From the NCBI RefSeq assembly GCF_003389455.1, contig NZ_QUAC01000011.1:1-64000 (forward strand): 64,000 nt of DNA. The letters are read 5' to 3'. Below are positions 6,854-15,090 of the stretch, one piece after another (the first letter of the stretch is position 1; every line of letters begins with the position of its first letter). The position numbers and the translations under genes are program-made. The stretch comes from Streptomyces inhibens (GTDB taxonomy: Bacteria; Actinomycetota; Actinomycetes; Streptomycetales; Streptomycetaceae). Under the pieces are notes generated by a model. It did not search any database and was not told the origin of the DNA. It saw nothing but the letters and a program-made list of their open reading frames with translations.

Positions 6854-9331
6854 ATGATGACCTCGGAGAACGACCTGCCGGAGGGGTCGGGCCACGCCTG
6901 CGACATTGCGAAGGCCGCCACGGCCGAACTGGACGCACGGGGGCGGGTCATCGCATGGACCCGGGCGGCGGAGCGGCTGCTCGGCTATCCGGCCGAGGAG
7001 ATCCTGAACCGTCCCGCGGCGGACCTGCTGGCGCTGCCCGGTGACAGGGCGCGGGTGGCCGCCGTCGCCCAGTGGTGCCGGGCGGGCGACGGCTGGGGCG
7101 GATCGGTGGCGGCGCGCCACCGGGACGGCCGGGAGCTGCAGCTGGCCGTGCAGGTCACGCCGGTTCTCGACGGAGCCGGCCAGGAGCGCTGGTCGGTGCT
7201 CGCCCTTGAGGAGTGGCGGCTGCCCGGCGGCGGTGTGAACCAGCTGATGCTCGAACCGTTTCTGGCGCATGCGCCGGTCGGCATGGCCGTGCTGGACAAC
7301 GATCTGCGGTACGTCTGGGTGAACGACGTACTGGAGCGCCTGATCCCCCTGGAGCGACGGCTGGGCAGGCAGGTCAGGGACGTACTGCCGCAGCTGGAGG
7401 CGGAGGCGTTCGAGGAGCGGATGCAGCGGGTCCTGCGGACCGGATCGCCGGTGATGGACTACGAATTCCGCAGCCCCACCTACGCGGACCCCAGCCAGGA
7501 GCGCGCCTACTCGGCCTCCTTCTTCGGCCTGACGGACCCCCAGGGCGGGCGCATCGGCCTCTGGTACATGGTCATCGACGTCACCGAGCGCTGGCGGGCC
7601 CAGGAGCGCCTGGCCCTGCTGAACGACGCCAGCGCCCGTATCGGCAGCACGCTGGATGTCACCCGGACCGCACAGGAACTGGCCGATGTCGCGGTGCCGG
7701 CGCTCGCCGACTTCGTCGCCGTCGATCTGCTGGACTCCGTCCTCAGAGGCGGGGAGCCGGTTCCCGGACCGGTCGACAGCACACCCACCATGCGTCGCAG
7801 CGGGCAGCAGTCGGTCCATGAAGGCTGCCCGGAAGCGGGCCTGGCCGTGGGCGAAGCCGTACAGCGCTCCCCCTCGTCGCCCATCGCCCGCTGTCTGCTC
7901 ACGGGCGAATCCCTGGTGGAACCGGCCCTGGACTTCGCCACCAGCGCCTGGGTCACCCAGGACCCGGTACGGGCCGCGGTCATCCGCGAGTTCGGGTTCC
8001 GCTCGGTGATGGTGGCGCCGGTGCAGGCCCGTGGCGTCACCCTCGGCGCGGCGACGTTCTTCCGGACCCGCCGCCTCGGGCCGTTCGTGGCGGACGATGT
8101 ACGGCTCGCGGAGGAGCTGGTCGCCCGTGCCGCGGTGTGTGTCGACAACGCGCGCCGCTTCACCCGCGAGCGCACCGCGGCCCGGATGATGCAGCAGAAC
8201 CTGCTGCCGCACGAGCTGACCGGCGGATCCGCCCTGGAAGTGGCCTCGTGGTACTTCCCGGCGGACGCCCCGAGCGGAGTGGGCGGCGACTGGTTCGATG
8301 TGATCCCGCTGTCCGGGGCGCGGGTCGCCCTGGTCGTCGGGGATGTGGTCGGACACGGCATCAACGCCGCGGCCACCATGGGGCGGCTGCGCACGGCCGT
8401 ACGCACCCTGGCCAACCTCGATCTGCCGCCCGATGAACTGCTGGCCCGCTTGGACGACCTGGTCATCGGCCTGGTCAAGACGTACGGCACCGACCCGGCC
8501 GCGGACACCGAGAACGCGAGCGTGGCCGCCACGTTCATGGGAGCGACCTGTCTGTACGCGGTGTACGACCCGGTCAGCAGACGGTGCAGCATGGCGCGCG
8601 CCAGTCACCTGCCGCCCGCCATCGTCGGCCCCGACGGCTCCGTCGACTTCCCCGACCTGCCTGCCGGGCCCCCGCTCGGCCTCGGGGCCCTGCCCTTCGA
8701 ATCCGTCGAGCTGGAGCTGGCCGAGGGCAGCCTGATCGCGCTCTACACCAACGGACTCATCGCGACCCGCGACCGGGACATCGGCATCGGCCTGTCCCGG
8801 CTGAGCCGCGCCCTCGCGGTGCCCGAACCGGCGCTGAAGGACATCGGCGGAAATGTCGTCAAGGCGCTGCTGTCCGGACCGCCGTCCGACGACGCCGCCC
8901 TGCTTCTCGCCCGGACCCGCGCCCTGAGCACCCACCAGGTCGCCTCCTGGGACCTGCGCTCCGACCCGGCCGTCGTGGGCAGCGCCCGTACCCTCGCCGG
9001 CCGGCAGCTGTCGGAGTGGGACATGGACGGTCTGCTGTTCACCACCGAGCTGATCGTCAGCGAACTGGTCACCAACGCCATCCGCCACGGCACCGGACCG
9101 ATCACCCTGCGTCTGATCCGGCAGGACGCCCTGATCTGCGAGGTCTCCGACGCCAGCAGCACCTCACCCCGCCTGCGCCACGCCCGGACCACCGACGAGG
9201 GCGGCCGCGGACTGTTCATCGTCGCGCAGCTCACCCGGCGGTGGGGCACCCGCTACACATCGACCGGCAAGATCATCTGGACCGAGCAGAGCATGCCGTC
9301 CGAGGGGGGTACCGAGGGCCTGGCGGCGTGA
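6854..9331 (+). CDS. PAS-PAS-GAF-SpoIIE phosphatase-HATPase sensor protein
   Basis: An 825-residue multidomain signalling protein. Two PAS domains (about 15-115 and 130-245) and a GAF domain (about 255-430) are followed by a SpoIIE-type PP2C phosphatase (about 450-665; GGDWFDVI, VVGDVVGHGINAAATMG, SDDAALLLART) and a C-terminal RsbW-like HATPase (about 690-815; ELVTNAIRHG, EGGRGLFIVAQLT). Such proteins combine anti-sigma kinase and antagonist phosphatase activities in one partner-switching protein. Oddly, the TDG metal motif reads TNG (Asn at residue 633), replacing a metal-binding Asp. The start has GAGG upstream. It is monocistronic and convergent with the RCK protein gene. Confidence 0.92.
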   Translation: MMTSENDLPEGSGHACDIAKAATAELDARGRVIAWTRAAERLLGYPAEEILNRPAADLLALPGDRARVAAVAQWCRAGDGWGGSVAARHRDGRELQLAVQVTPVLDGAGQERWSVLALEEWRLPGGGVNQLMLEPFLAHAPVGMAVLDNDLRYVWVNDVLERLIPLERRLGRQVRDVLPQLEAEAFEERMQRVLRTGSPVMDYEFRSPTYADPSQERAYSASFFGLTDPQGGRIGLWYMVIDVTERWRAQERLALLNDASARIGSTLDVTRTAQELADVAVPALADFVAVDLLDSVLRGGEPVPGPVDSTPTMRRSGQQSVHEGCPEAGLAVGEAVQRSPSSPIARCLLTGESLVEPALDFATSAWVTQDPVRAAVIREFGFRSVMVAPVQARGVTLGAATFFRTRRLGPFVADDVRLAEELVARAAVCVDNARRFTRERTAARMMQQNLLPHELTGGSALEVASWYFPADAPSGVGGDWFDVIPLSGARVALVVGDVVGHGINAAATMGRLRTAVRTLANLDLPPDELLARLDDLVIGLVKTYGTDPAADTENASVAATFMGATCLYAVYDPVSRRCSMARASHLPPAIVGPDGSVDFPDLPAGPPLGLGALPFESVELELAEGSLIALYTNGLIATRDRDIGIGLSRLSRALAVPEPALKDIGGNVVKALLSGPPSDDAALLLARTRALSTHQVASWDLRSDPAVVGSARTLAGRQLSEWDMDGLLFTTELIVSELVTNAIRHGTGPITLRLIRQDALICEVSDASSTSPRLRHARTTDEGGRGLFIVAQLTRRWGTRYTSTGKIIWTEQSMPSEGGTEGLAA

Positions 9332-9423
9332 GGCCGTGGGCGGGAGGGGTGGGGCGGGCCGGAGGCTTTGTCCCGTGCGGCGTCGTGGCCTCGCTCCCGT
9401 ACGCCGTCACGGCCTGTCTCCAC

Positions 9424-9476
9424 TCCGTACGGCTCTGTACGGCTCCGTACGGCGTCGCGGGCTAAGTCCGTACGGC
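9424..9476. repeat. 10-bp tandem repeats in a convergent intergenic region
   Basis: TCCGTACGGC at 9424-9433, TCTGTACGGC at 9434-9443 and TCCGTACGGC at 9444-9453 are in tandem. A fourth copy at 9467-9476 lies inside the 3' end of the RCK protein gene. Each unit contains the palindrome CCGTACGG, so the array can fold. Confidence 0.6.
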
Positions 9477-11186
9477 GTCCCCGGCGGCCGCACCGCACCC
9501 CCCGCACCCCCGGGGCTCGCCCGGCCCACCGGCAACATGGCCACAGTCGTCCCCGGCCGGGACGGGCCACCCCACCAGGCCGCGACCGGGCAGGTCGACA
9601 TAGTCGCGGTCGGCATCGGCCACGACGCGACGCGGCAACGCGCCCGCGCCGGCCGGGCCGGCGGTCAGGTGAGCGGTCAGATGGGCGGTCACAAACGCCG
9701 CGCTCGTCCTGGTGATGTCGCGCGTCAGCCCGAGCGGCAGCAGCGACCGGGTTTCGGCGATCGCCTCGTCCTCGCCGGCCCGCAGCACCACCCGGATGTC
9801 CGGCGCGACCCCATGGGCGGCGACCGCGACGGCAATATTGTCCAGCTCGTGGGAGCCGACCGCGGCGAGCGCGCGGGCGCGCCCCAGCCCCAGCCGCGCG
9901 AGCACCGCCCGGTCCTCACCGTGCGCCAGCACCACAGGTATCCCCATCGACCGCGCGAGCCGGAGATTAGGTGCGGCCGGTTCCCGCTCGACCCCGACGA
10001 CCGGGACCCCCAGCTGCCGCAGCGTCTGGCACAGCCGCAGTCCGACCTGGCCCAGCCCGACCACGATCACGTGACCGGAGCGGGGCAGCACCCGCGGCCC
10101 CAGGACACCCACCAGGCGCGGGCCGATCAGCCGGTCGACGATGCCCGCGGTCAGCAGTGCGGTGAAGCCCACCGTCACCAGCATCGCCACCCCGGACACC
10201 ACCTCGTACCCGGGGTGGCCGTCGTGCGGCACGGCCGGCCCGACCCCGGCGACGACCCGGGCGGCTTCCAGGAACGCGGTGCTGACCGGCTTGTGGAAGA
10301 CGCTGACCAACCACAGCCAGTCCAGGGCCAGTACGGTCACGATGCCCAGCAGCCCGATGAGCAGCAGACGGGCGTCCGCGTCATGGGGCTGCAACTGTCC
10401 GCGCAGCCGCCCGAGCACCGCCCGCCGGCGCGCCGCCGGGCTAGCCCGCCACACCGTCTCCACCAGCCGTTCCCCTTGGGACAGCCCCTCCCCTTGGGAC
10501 AACCGCTCCTCTTGGGACAACCGCTCCTCTTGGGGCAACCGTTCCTCTGGCGACAGCCGTTCCTCGTGGGGTTCCGCCTCCCGGCGGACCGCCACCGCGC
10601 CCCGCCCGTCACTCCACACAGCCAGCGCATCAGGGTCCACACACAGGCCGGCCAGCGTCGGCGCCAGCAGATCGGCGGGTGAGACCGTCACACAACGCCG
10701 CAGCAGCGACTGGAGCTGCTGCGCCACGGTGCGGTCGAACACCGTGACGACGATCCGGACCGTTTCGCAGACATGCCGTACCGCGAGCGCATAGCGCAGC
10801 GCGGACAGGTCGTCGCCCACCAGGACGGCGACGCCGGCCGGCCGCACGGCGAGCGCCCGCCGAAGCTCCTGATCGTCCGGTGCGGCGAGATGGTCGACCG
10901 GATGCCCGCTCTCGCCCAGCGAGGCGCAGACCCGGCGTGCCAGCGTCGTACCGCCGATCACCACGATCCCTTCGGAATCAGTCGCCGGCCCGGCCTCCGC
11001 GGATGCGTCCTCCCCTTCACCCGGCATTCCGTCCCCCGTCCCCCTCCCGTCGCACACCGCTGGTGGCATAGGGGGTCGGTGCGGATCTGTGAGCCGGGAC
11101 GGTACATTCGGCCCGGTCGGTACGTTCGATCCGGTCGGTATGTTGGGCCCGGTCGGTACGTTCGGTACGGAGGGCAGGGTGGCCAT
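9462..11186 (-). CDS. Two-RCK, TrkA-like NAD-binding membrane protein with hexapeptide repeats
   Basis: A 574-residue protein with an N-terminal repeat (N-[VI]-P-T-G-[PS]), a first TrkA-N/RCK Rossmann domain (GIVVIGGTTLARRVCASLGESG), a charged (EERLSQ)n repeat, two hydrophobic segments flanking a pore-like loop, and a second RCK domain (GHVIVVGLGQVGLRLCQTLRQLG). This order matches potassium-channel-like RCK proteins of Streptomyces. The loop reads RVVAGVGPAV, not the TVGYGD selectivity filter, so potassium conduction is doubtful. I chose ATG 11186 (MATLPSVP) because AAGGGGA precedes it; the open frame extends 40 codons further. Both repeats are 18-bp minisatellites in the DNA. Confidence 0.8.
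   Translation of the reverse strand: MATLPSVPNVPTGPNIPTGSNVPTGPNVPSRLTDPHRPPMPPAVCDGRGTGDGMPGEGEDASAEAGPATDSEGIVVIGGTTLARRVCASLGESGHPVDHLAAPDDQELRRALAVRPAGVAVLVGDDLSALRYALAVRHVCETVRIVVTVFDRTVAQQLQSLLRRCVTVSPADLLAPTLAGLCVDPDALAVWSDGRGAVAVRREAEPHEERLSPEERLPQEERLSQEERLSQGEGLSQGERLVETVWRASPAARRRAVLGRLRGQLQPHDADARLLLIGLLGIVTVLALDWLWLVSVFHKPVSTAFLEAARVVAGVGPAVPHDGHPGYEVVSGVAMLVTVGFTALLTAGIVDRLIGPRLVGVLGPRVLPRSGHVIVVGLGQVGLRLCQTLRQLGVPVVGVEREPAAPNLRLARSMGIPVVLAHGEDRAVLARLGLGRARALAAVGSHELDNIAVAVAAHGVAPDIRVVLRAGEDEAIAETRSLLPLGLTRDITRTSAAFVTAHLTAHLTAGPAGAGALPRRVVADADRDYVDLPGRGLVGWPVPAGDDCGHVAGGPGEPRGCGGCGAAAGDAVRT
10465..10572 (-). repeat. 18-bp minisatellite, six units, coding
   Basis: Six consecutive 18-bp units, the third being AACCGCTCCTCTTGGGAC, run from 10465 to 10572. 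Read on the minus strand they encode the hexapeptide E-E-R-L-[SP]-Q between the first RCK domain and the membrane part of the channel-like protein. Units differ by one to four bases. Confidence 0.9.
11101..11172 (-). repeat. 18-bp minisatellite, four units, coding
   Basis: Four 18-bp units, the second being GGTACGTTCGATCCGGTC, span 11101-11172 and encode the hexapeptide N-[VI]-P-T-G-[PS] at the N-terminus of the same RCK protein. This array is unrelated in sequence to the one at 10465-10572. Confidence 0.9.
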
Positions 11187-11776
11187 GGAGTCCCCTTGCT
11201 CGTCGGCCGGCGGAATGGCCGAACTCACGCTAGAGCGCGGGCCGTCCGGGACATCTGTCCGGGACGCCAAGGGTTCCCGGGTCACGTTGTCCGCCCGTAC
11301 CAGCAACCGCTCCGGAGCGGAGCGGAACGGGTGCGGTCAGCAGGATTCCCACCCCCTCACGGCCCGGTCATTGCCCGATCGTCCACCCGGTTTTCCGCAC
11401 CCGGTCACCCGCCCTCCCCGGGCGCGAGCCCATTTTCCGGGGATGTGCATTGGCCGCTCGTACAGCTATTGAGGGCGAATTTGTCGGACCTCACAAATAC
11501 GCCGCCTCGTACCTCCACATACGCTTACGCAAATCCAATCCGGGCGTGATGCGACTCACCTCCCACAAGGAGGGCGAGCAAGAGCGCGGAGGCGCAATAG
11601 GCGCTCCCCCACCCGCGCAGGCATCCGAAGGCTGCGTCCCCTGTGTCGCCACTTCGAAATTCGTCAGGGCCATGATCGCCAACCTGTCAGTACCCGGCCC
11701 TGTCGTGCGTCCACCACCGAGGCGATCCCAGCAGTCACCCCGTGCATGACCCCTCTAAACCGCAACGGATGTCGAG
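11187..11776. other. 590-bp divergent intergenic region, no supported gene
   Basis: This is the least GC-rich stretch of the left part of the window and separates the divergent RCK gene from the amino-acid permease. Near 11559-11606 it holds two small hairpins (CCTCC/GGAGG at 11559-11573 and GAGCGC/GCGCTC at 11582-11606) that could form part of a permease leader. Open frames here have no coding character. Confidence 0.5.
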
Positions 11777-13240
11777 ATGACTACACCTCCCCCCAGCCCC
11801 GTGGCCGCTCCTCCCGCTCCCCCCGGGAGCGGTCAGGCTCCGCGGCAGTCAGGGCTGCAGTCCGGCCTCAAGAACCGCCATCTGTCCATGATCGCCGTCG
11901 GTGGGGTCATCGGCGCCGGTCTGTTCGTGGGCTCCGCCTCCGGCATCACCGCGGCCGGCCCCGGCATCCTGCTGTCGTACGCCCTGGTCGGCGCGCTGGT
12001 CGTCTTCGTGATGCGGATGCTCGGCGAGATGGCGGCCGCCAACCCGACCTCCGGCTCGTTCTCCGCCTACGCGGACCGGGCGCTCGGCCGCTGGGCCGGC
12101 TTCTCCATCGGCTGGCTGTACTGGTTCTTCTGGGTCGTCGTGCTCGCGGTGGAGGCGACAGCAGGCGCCGCGATCCTCACCAGCTGGGTCCCGGCCGTCC
12201 CGCAGTGGGCCTGGGCACTGATCGTGATGATCGTCCTCACCGCCACCAACCTCGCCTCGGTCGCCTCGTTCGGTGAGTTCGAGTTCTGGTTCGCGGGCAT
12301 CAAGGTCGTCGCCATCGCGGCCTTCATCGTCCTCGGCGGCCTGGCGATCTTCGGTGTGCTGCCCGGCTCCGACAACGCGGCAACCGGTTTCAGCAACCTC
12401 ACCGCACATGGCGGCTTCCTGCCGCACGGGCCCAGCGCGATCCTCACCGGCGTCCTGATGGTCGTCTTCTCCTTCATGGGCAGTGAGATCGTCACCCTCG
12501 CCGCCGGTGAGTCCGAGGACCCGGAGCGCGCGGTCACCAAGGCCACCAAGAGCGTCATCTGGCGAGTCGGCATCTTCTACCTCGGCTCGATCCTCGTGGT
12601 CGTCTCCCTGCTGCCGTGGAACGACCCCTCGATCGCCAAGAAGGGCTCGTACGTCGCGGCCCTCGACTCCATCGGTATCCCGCACGCCGGCCAGATCATG
12701 AACGTCATCGTGCTGACCGCGGTGCTCTCCTGCCTCAACTCCGGTCTCTACACCGCCTCCCGTATGGCCTTCTCCCTCGGCCAGCGCGGCGACGCCCCGA
12801 AGGCCTTCGCCCGGACGAACACGCGAGGCGTCCCGCAGGCCGCGATCCTGGCCTCCGTCCTCTTCGGCTTCATCGCGGTCGGCTTCAACTACGTGTGGCC
12901 GGACACCGTCTTCCAGTTCCTGCTGAACTCCTCGGGCGCGGTCGCGCTCTTCGTCTGGCTGGTCATCTGCTTCTCCCAGCTGCGGATGCGCGGCATCATC
13001 CTGCGCGAGAACCCGGACAAGCTGGTCGTCCGGATGTGGCTGTTCCCCTACCTGACCTGGGCGACGATCGCGATGATCTCGTTCGTGCTGGTCTACATGC
13101 TCACCGACGACAGCGACGGCGGCGGCCGGATCCAGGTCCTGCTGTCGGTGCTCCTCGCCGTGATCGTGGTCGCGGTCTCCCTCGTCCGCGACCGCCTCGC
13201 CGGCAACGCCGACAAGAAGGCAGCCGTCAGCTCCCACTGA
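11777..13240 (+). CDS. APC-superfamily amino-acid permease (GabP/AnsP type)
   Basis: A 487-residue inner-membrane permease with twelve predicted helices. The N-terminal LKNRHLSMIAVGGVIGAGLFVGSA carries the family glycine motif, followed by AGPGILLSYALVGALVVFVMRMLGEMA, typical of the amino-acid transporter (AAT) branch that includes GABA, asparagine, proline and aromatic permeases. The exact substrate cannot be fixed. A proline-rich cytoplasmic N-terminus of about 30 residues precedes the first helix. A perfect terminator hairpin follows, so it is monocistronic. It is divergent from the RCK protein, with a long intergenic region between. Confidence 0.92.
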   Translation: MTTPPPSPVAAPPAPPGSGQAPRQSGLQSGLKNRHLSMIAVGGVIGAGLFVGSASGITAAGPGILLSYALVGALVVFVMRMLGEMAAANPTSGSFSAYADRALGRWAGFSIGWLYWFFWVVVLAVEATAGAAILTSWVPAVPQWAWALIVMIVLTATNLASVASFGEFEFWFAGIKVVAIAAFIVLGGLAIFGVLPGSDNAATGFSNLTAHGGFLPHGPSAILTGVLMVVFSFMGSEIVTLAAGESEDPERAVTKATKSVIWRVGIFYLGSILVVVSLLPWNDPSIAKKGSYVAALDSIGIPHAGQIMNVIVLTAVLSCLNSGLYTASRMAFSLGQRGDAPKAFARTNTRGVPQAAILASVLFGFIAVGFNYVWPDTVFQFLLNSSGAVALFVWLVICFSQLRMRGIILRENPDKLVVRMWLFPYLTWATIAMISFVLVYMLTDDSDGGGRIQVLLSVLLAVIVVAVSLVRDRLAGNADKKAAVSSH

Positions 13241-13267
13241 CGGAGCGCGCGAGCGTACATTCCCTAC

Positions 13268-13306
13268 GTGCGGGCGGCGGTGTCCCAAAGACACCGCCGC
13301 CCGCAC
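13268..13306 (+). terminator. Perfect 17-bp stem terminator after the amino-acid permease
   Basis: Arms at 13268-13284 and 13290-13306 are exact complements (GTGCGGGCGGCGGTGTC on the left) around the 5-nt loop CCAAA, starting 28 bp after the permease stop codon. It is one of the strongest hairpins in the window. Confidence 0.92.
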
Positions 13307-13361
13307 GACGCTGCACGGCCCCGTCCCACCCCGAACTTCACCCCGGAAGGCCTCCGAAGCC

Positions 13362-14318
13362 ATGCCCGCCTTCAGACGCCGCAAAGGCAGCCTTCCCCGC
13401 CTGCTCCCCGAGCTCGACGACATCGCCCTGGGCCAGGCCCGGCAGCGCCTGGAGAACTGCTGGTCCCGCGGCCAGCTCGACACCTCGGTCCTCGCCCTGG
13501 TGGCGAACGTGATCGACGACGCCGGCCACGACTGGGACCGCAGGGCCCATCGCGTGGGAGTCCTCGCCGCGGCCGCGGGGCGGGCGATGCCCGGCATCTG
13601 GCGCCGGAACAGCCCGCAGGACCCCGGCGCACTCCTCCTCCACGCCTGGTCGGAACTGATCCAGGCCGGGCAAGGCTCTCCCATCGACCTGGCAGGCACC
13701 CGCGAGACCTGCCAACTCGCCGCCGGCCTGCTCCCCGCCGACCCCACCCCGTGGACCCTGTACCTCGCCACGCTCCGCATGGAGCGACGCCCCTCCCGGG
13801 ATCTGTCGCCCATCTGGCGCGAGATCAAGGCGCGCGACCCGTGGAACCGCGAAGCTCACCTCCAGGCTCTGGGCTATCTGTCGCCGGACGAGTGCGGCTC
13901 CACCTCCCTGATACTCGACCTGCTCGACGGCATGCGCTCCGATATGCCGCTCGATGCCCCCGCCGCCGGGCTGGAGCTCACCGCCCACCTCCACAACCAC
14001 CAGCGGGCCGTGGCCACCGGCGGCCTGACCGCCCTCAGCGCGGGCGAAATCTGGCGCCGCCCCGACGCCGCCAAGGCACTCGACCAGGCAGCCCACTACT
14101 GGCCGAGCCCAGGTTTCCTCCGCCATGCGGCAGCACTGGCCGATCTCAACGTACTGGCCTACGCACTGCTCAAATCCACGCGGATGGCCGAGGCCGCGAC
14201 CGTACTCCGCGCCACCAAGGGTTTGGCAACGCCCTGGCCGTGGAGCCTGGACGGCGATCCGCTGGAGAGGTTCTCGCACTTCTTCGGCCGCTATGCGGGT
14301 GACGCGCCCGCGAGGTAA
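13362..14318 (+). CDS. Conserved hypothetical protein, helical/TPR-like
   Basis: I do not recognise a named family. The 318-residue product is soluble, rich in Ala and Leu, and reads as an all-alpha solenoid: repeated segments of the type LLLHAWSELIQAGQ, PTPWTLYLATLRMERR and FLRHAAALADLNVLAYALLKS suggest tetratricopeptide-like helix pairs. There is no signal peptide or membrane segment. The start at ATG 13362 has GGAAGG about 10 nt upstream. It follows the permease terminator and precedes the DUF6924 gene in the same direction. Confidence 0.7.
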   Translation: MPAFRRRKGSLPRLLPELDDIALGQARQRLENCWSRGQLDTSVLALVANVIDDAGHDWDRRAHRVGVLAAAAGRAMPGIWRRNSPQDPGALLLHAWSELIQAGQGSPIDLAGTRETCQLAAGLLPADPTPWTLYLATLRMERRPSRDLSPIWREIKARDPWNREAHLQALGYLSPDECGSTSLILDLLDGMRSDMPLDAPAAGLELTAHLHNHQRAVATGGLTALSAGEIWRRPDAAKALDQAAHYWPSPGFLRHAAALADLNVLAYALLKSTRMAEAATVLRATKGLATPWPWSLDGDPLERFSHFFGRYAGDAPAR

Positions 14319-14422
14319 CCGCGCCCGGGGCGTCGCCGTGTGGCCGGCCCTCCCCAACTCCCCTTCGTAGAAGGGCAGTAGAGTATCCGGCCGACCACAC
14401 CCCACAAGGACGGCGGCGCGCC

Positions 14423-14851
14423 ATGCCCCAGCTCATGCTCCCCACCACCGACGCCCCACCCGTCATACGCACCGACTTCCGCAACCAGCAGGCATGGGAA
14501 GCCGCCGGCGCGGCAATCACCGCCCCCGGAGAAGAGGGCTACACCGCCGATGTCGAGTTCATCGACAACCCCGCCTTCGCCAACCTGACGGCAGCTCAGT
14601 TGCTGGAACTTCTCACCGAGGAGGCGGCCGGCAAACAGCGCTGCCTGTTCGTCGTGGACGAGACCACCCTGGCCTCCCCGGAATGGCCGGTCCTGGCGAT
14701 CGGCCTGCGAGACGACCACGGACGGACGTTCCGCGTCACCGCCGCCGCCCTCTACTCGGTGGAGGCCAACCTGTCCATCGGGAACATGTACTTCTTCGAG
14801 TTCGCCGACGCCACCGACGCCGACGGCGTATTCCGGGACTTCAGCGACTGA
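14423..14851 (+). CDS. DUF6924-like hypothetical protein
   Basis: A 142-residue acidic soluble protein. The pattern VIRTDFRNQQAWEAAG near the start, the central FVVDETTLASPEWPVLAIGL and the C-terminal FRVTAAALYSVEANLSIGNMY-FEFA arrangement match the actinobacterial DUF6924 family, whose function is unknown. A purine-poor upstream region (CACAAGGACGG) provides AAGGA as ribosome site. It lies 105 bp downstream of the helical hypothetical gene and could be cotranscribed with it. Confidence 0.75.
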   Translation: MPQLMLPTTDAPPVIRTDFRNQQAWEAAGAAITAPGEEGYTADVEFIDNPAFANLTAAQLLELLTEEAAGKQRCLFVVDETTLASPEWPVLAIGLRDDHGRTFRVTAAALYSVEANLSIGNMYFFEFADATDADGVFRDFSD

Positions 14852-15090
14852 CGTACCGATGCACGGCCCGACTTCCCTAACTCCCTAACTTCCTTACGCA
14901 GCAAGGTCGTTAGGCAGGGTCAATCCAGGGATGGCCAGGCGAGCAGCGCTTCGGCCGGAGCCCGGCTGCCCTCGATCCGGAGGCGGTGGAGCGGTATACG
15001 CCCGAAGAGGGCCAGGAGGAGCCTTCGGTCGCGTACCGGCCCACACGGGCGGGGCGGGCGCGGCCACGCGGGTCGGGCCGGGCTCCAGGT

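Noticed and set aside
5294..9088. Very long open frame on the minus strand (1264 codons) opposite the PucR and PAS-SpoIIE genes
   Set aside because: Antisense frame kept open by GC-rich codon bias; its product is low-complexity Arg/Gly/Gln-rich with no domain, while both plus-strand genes have clear families.
9424..11172. Repeat arrays considered as a CRISPR array
   Set aside because: Units are contiguous 10- or 18-bp tandem repeats without unique spacers, mostly coding, and no cas genes are present.
11450..11749. Plus-strand 99-codon frame before the amino-acid permease
   Set aside because: No ribosome site, no homology character; likely leader/promoter DNA.
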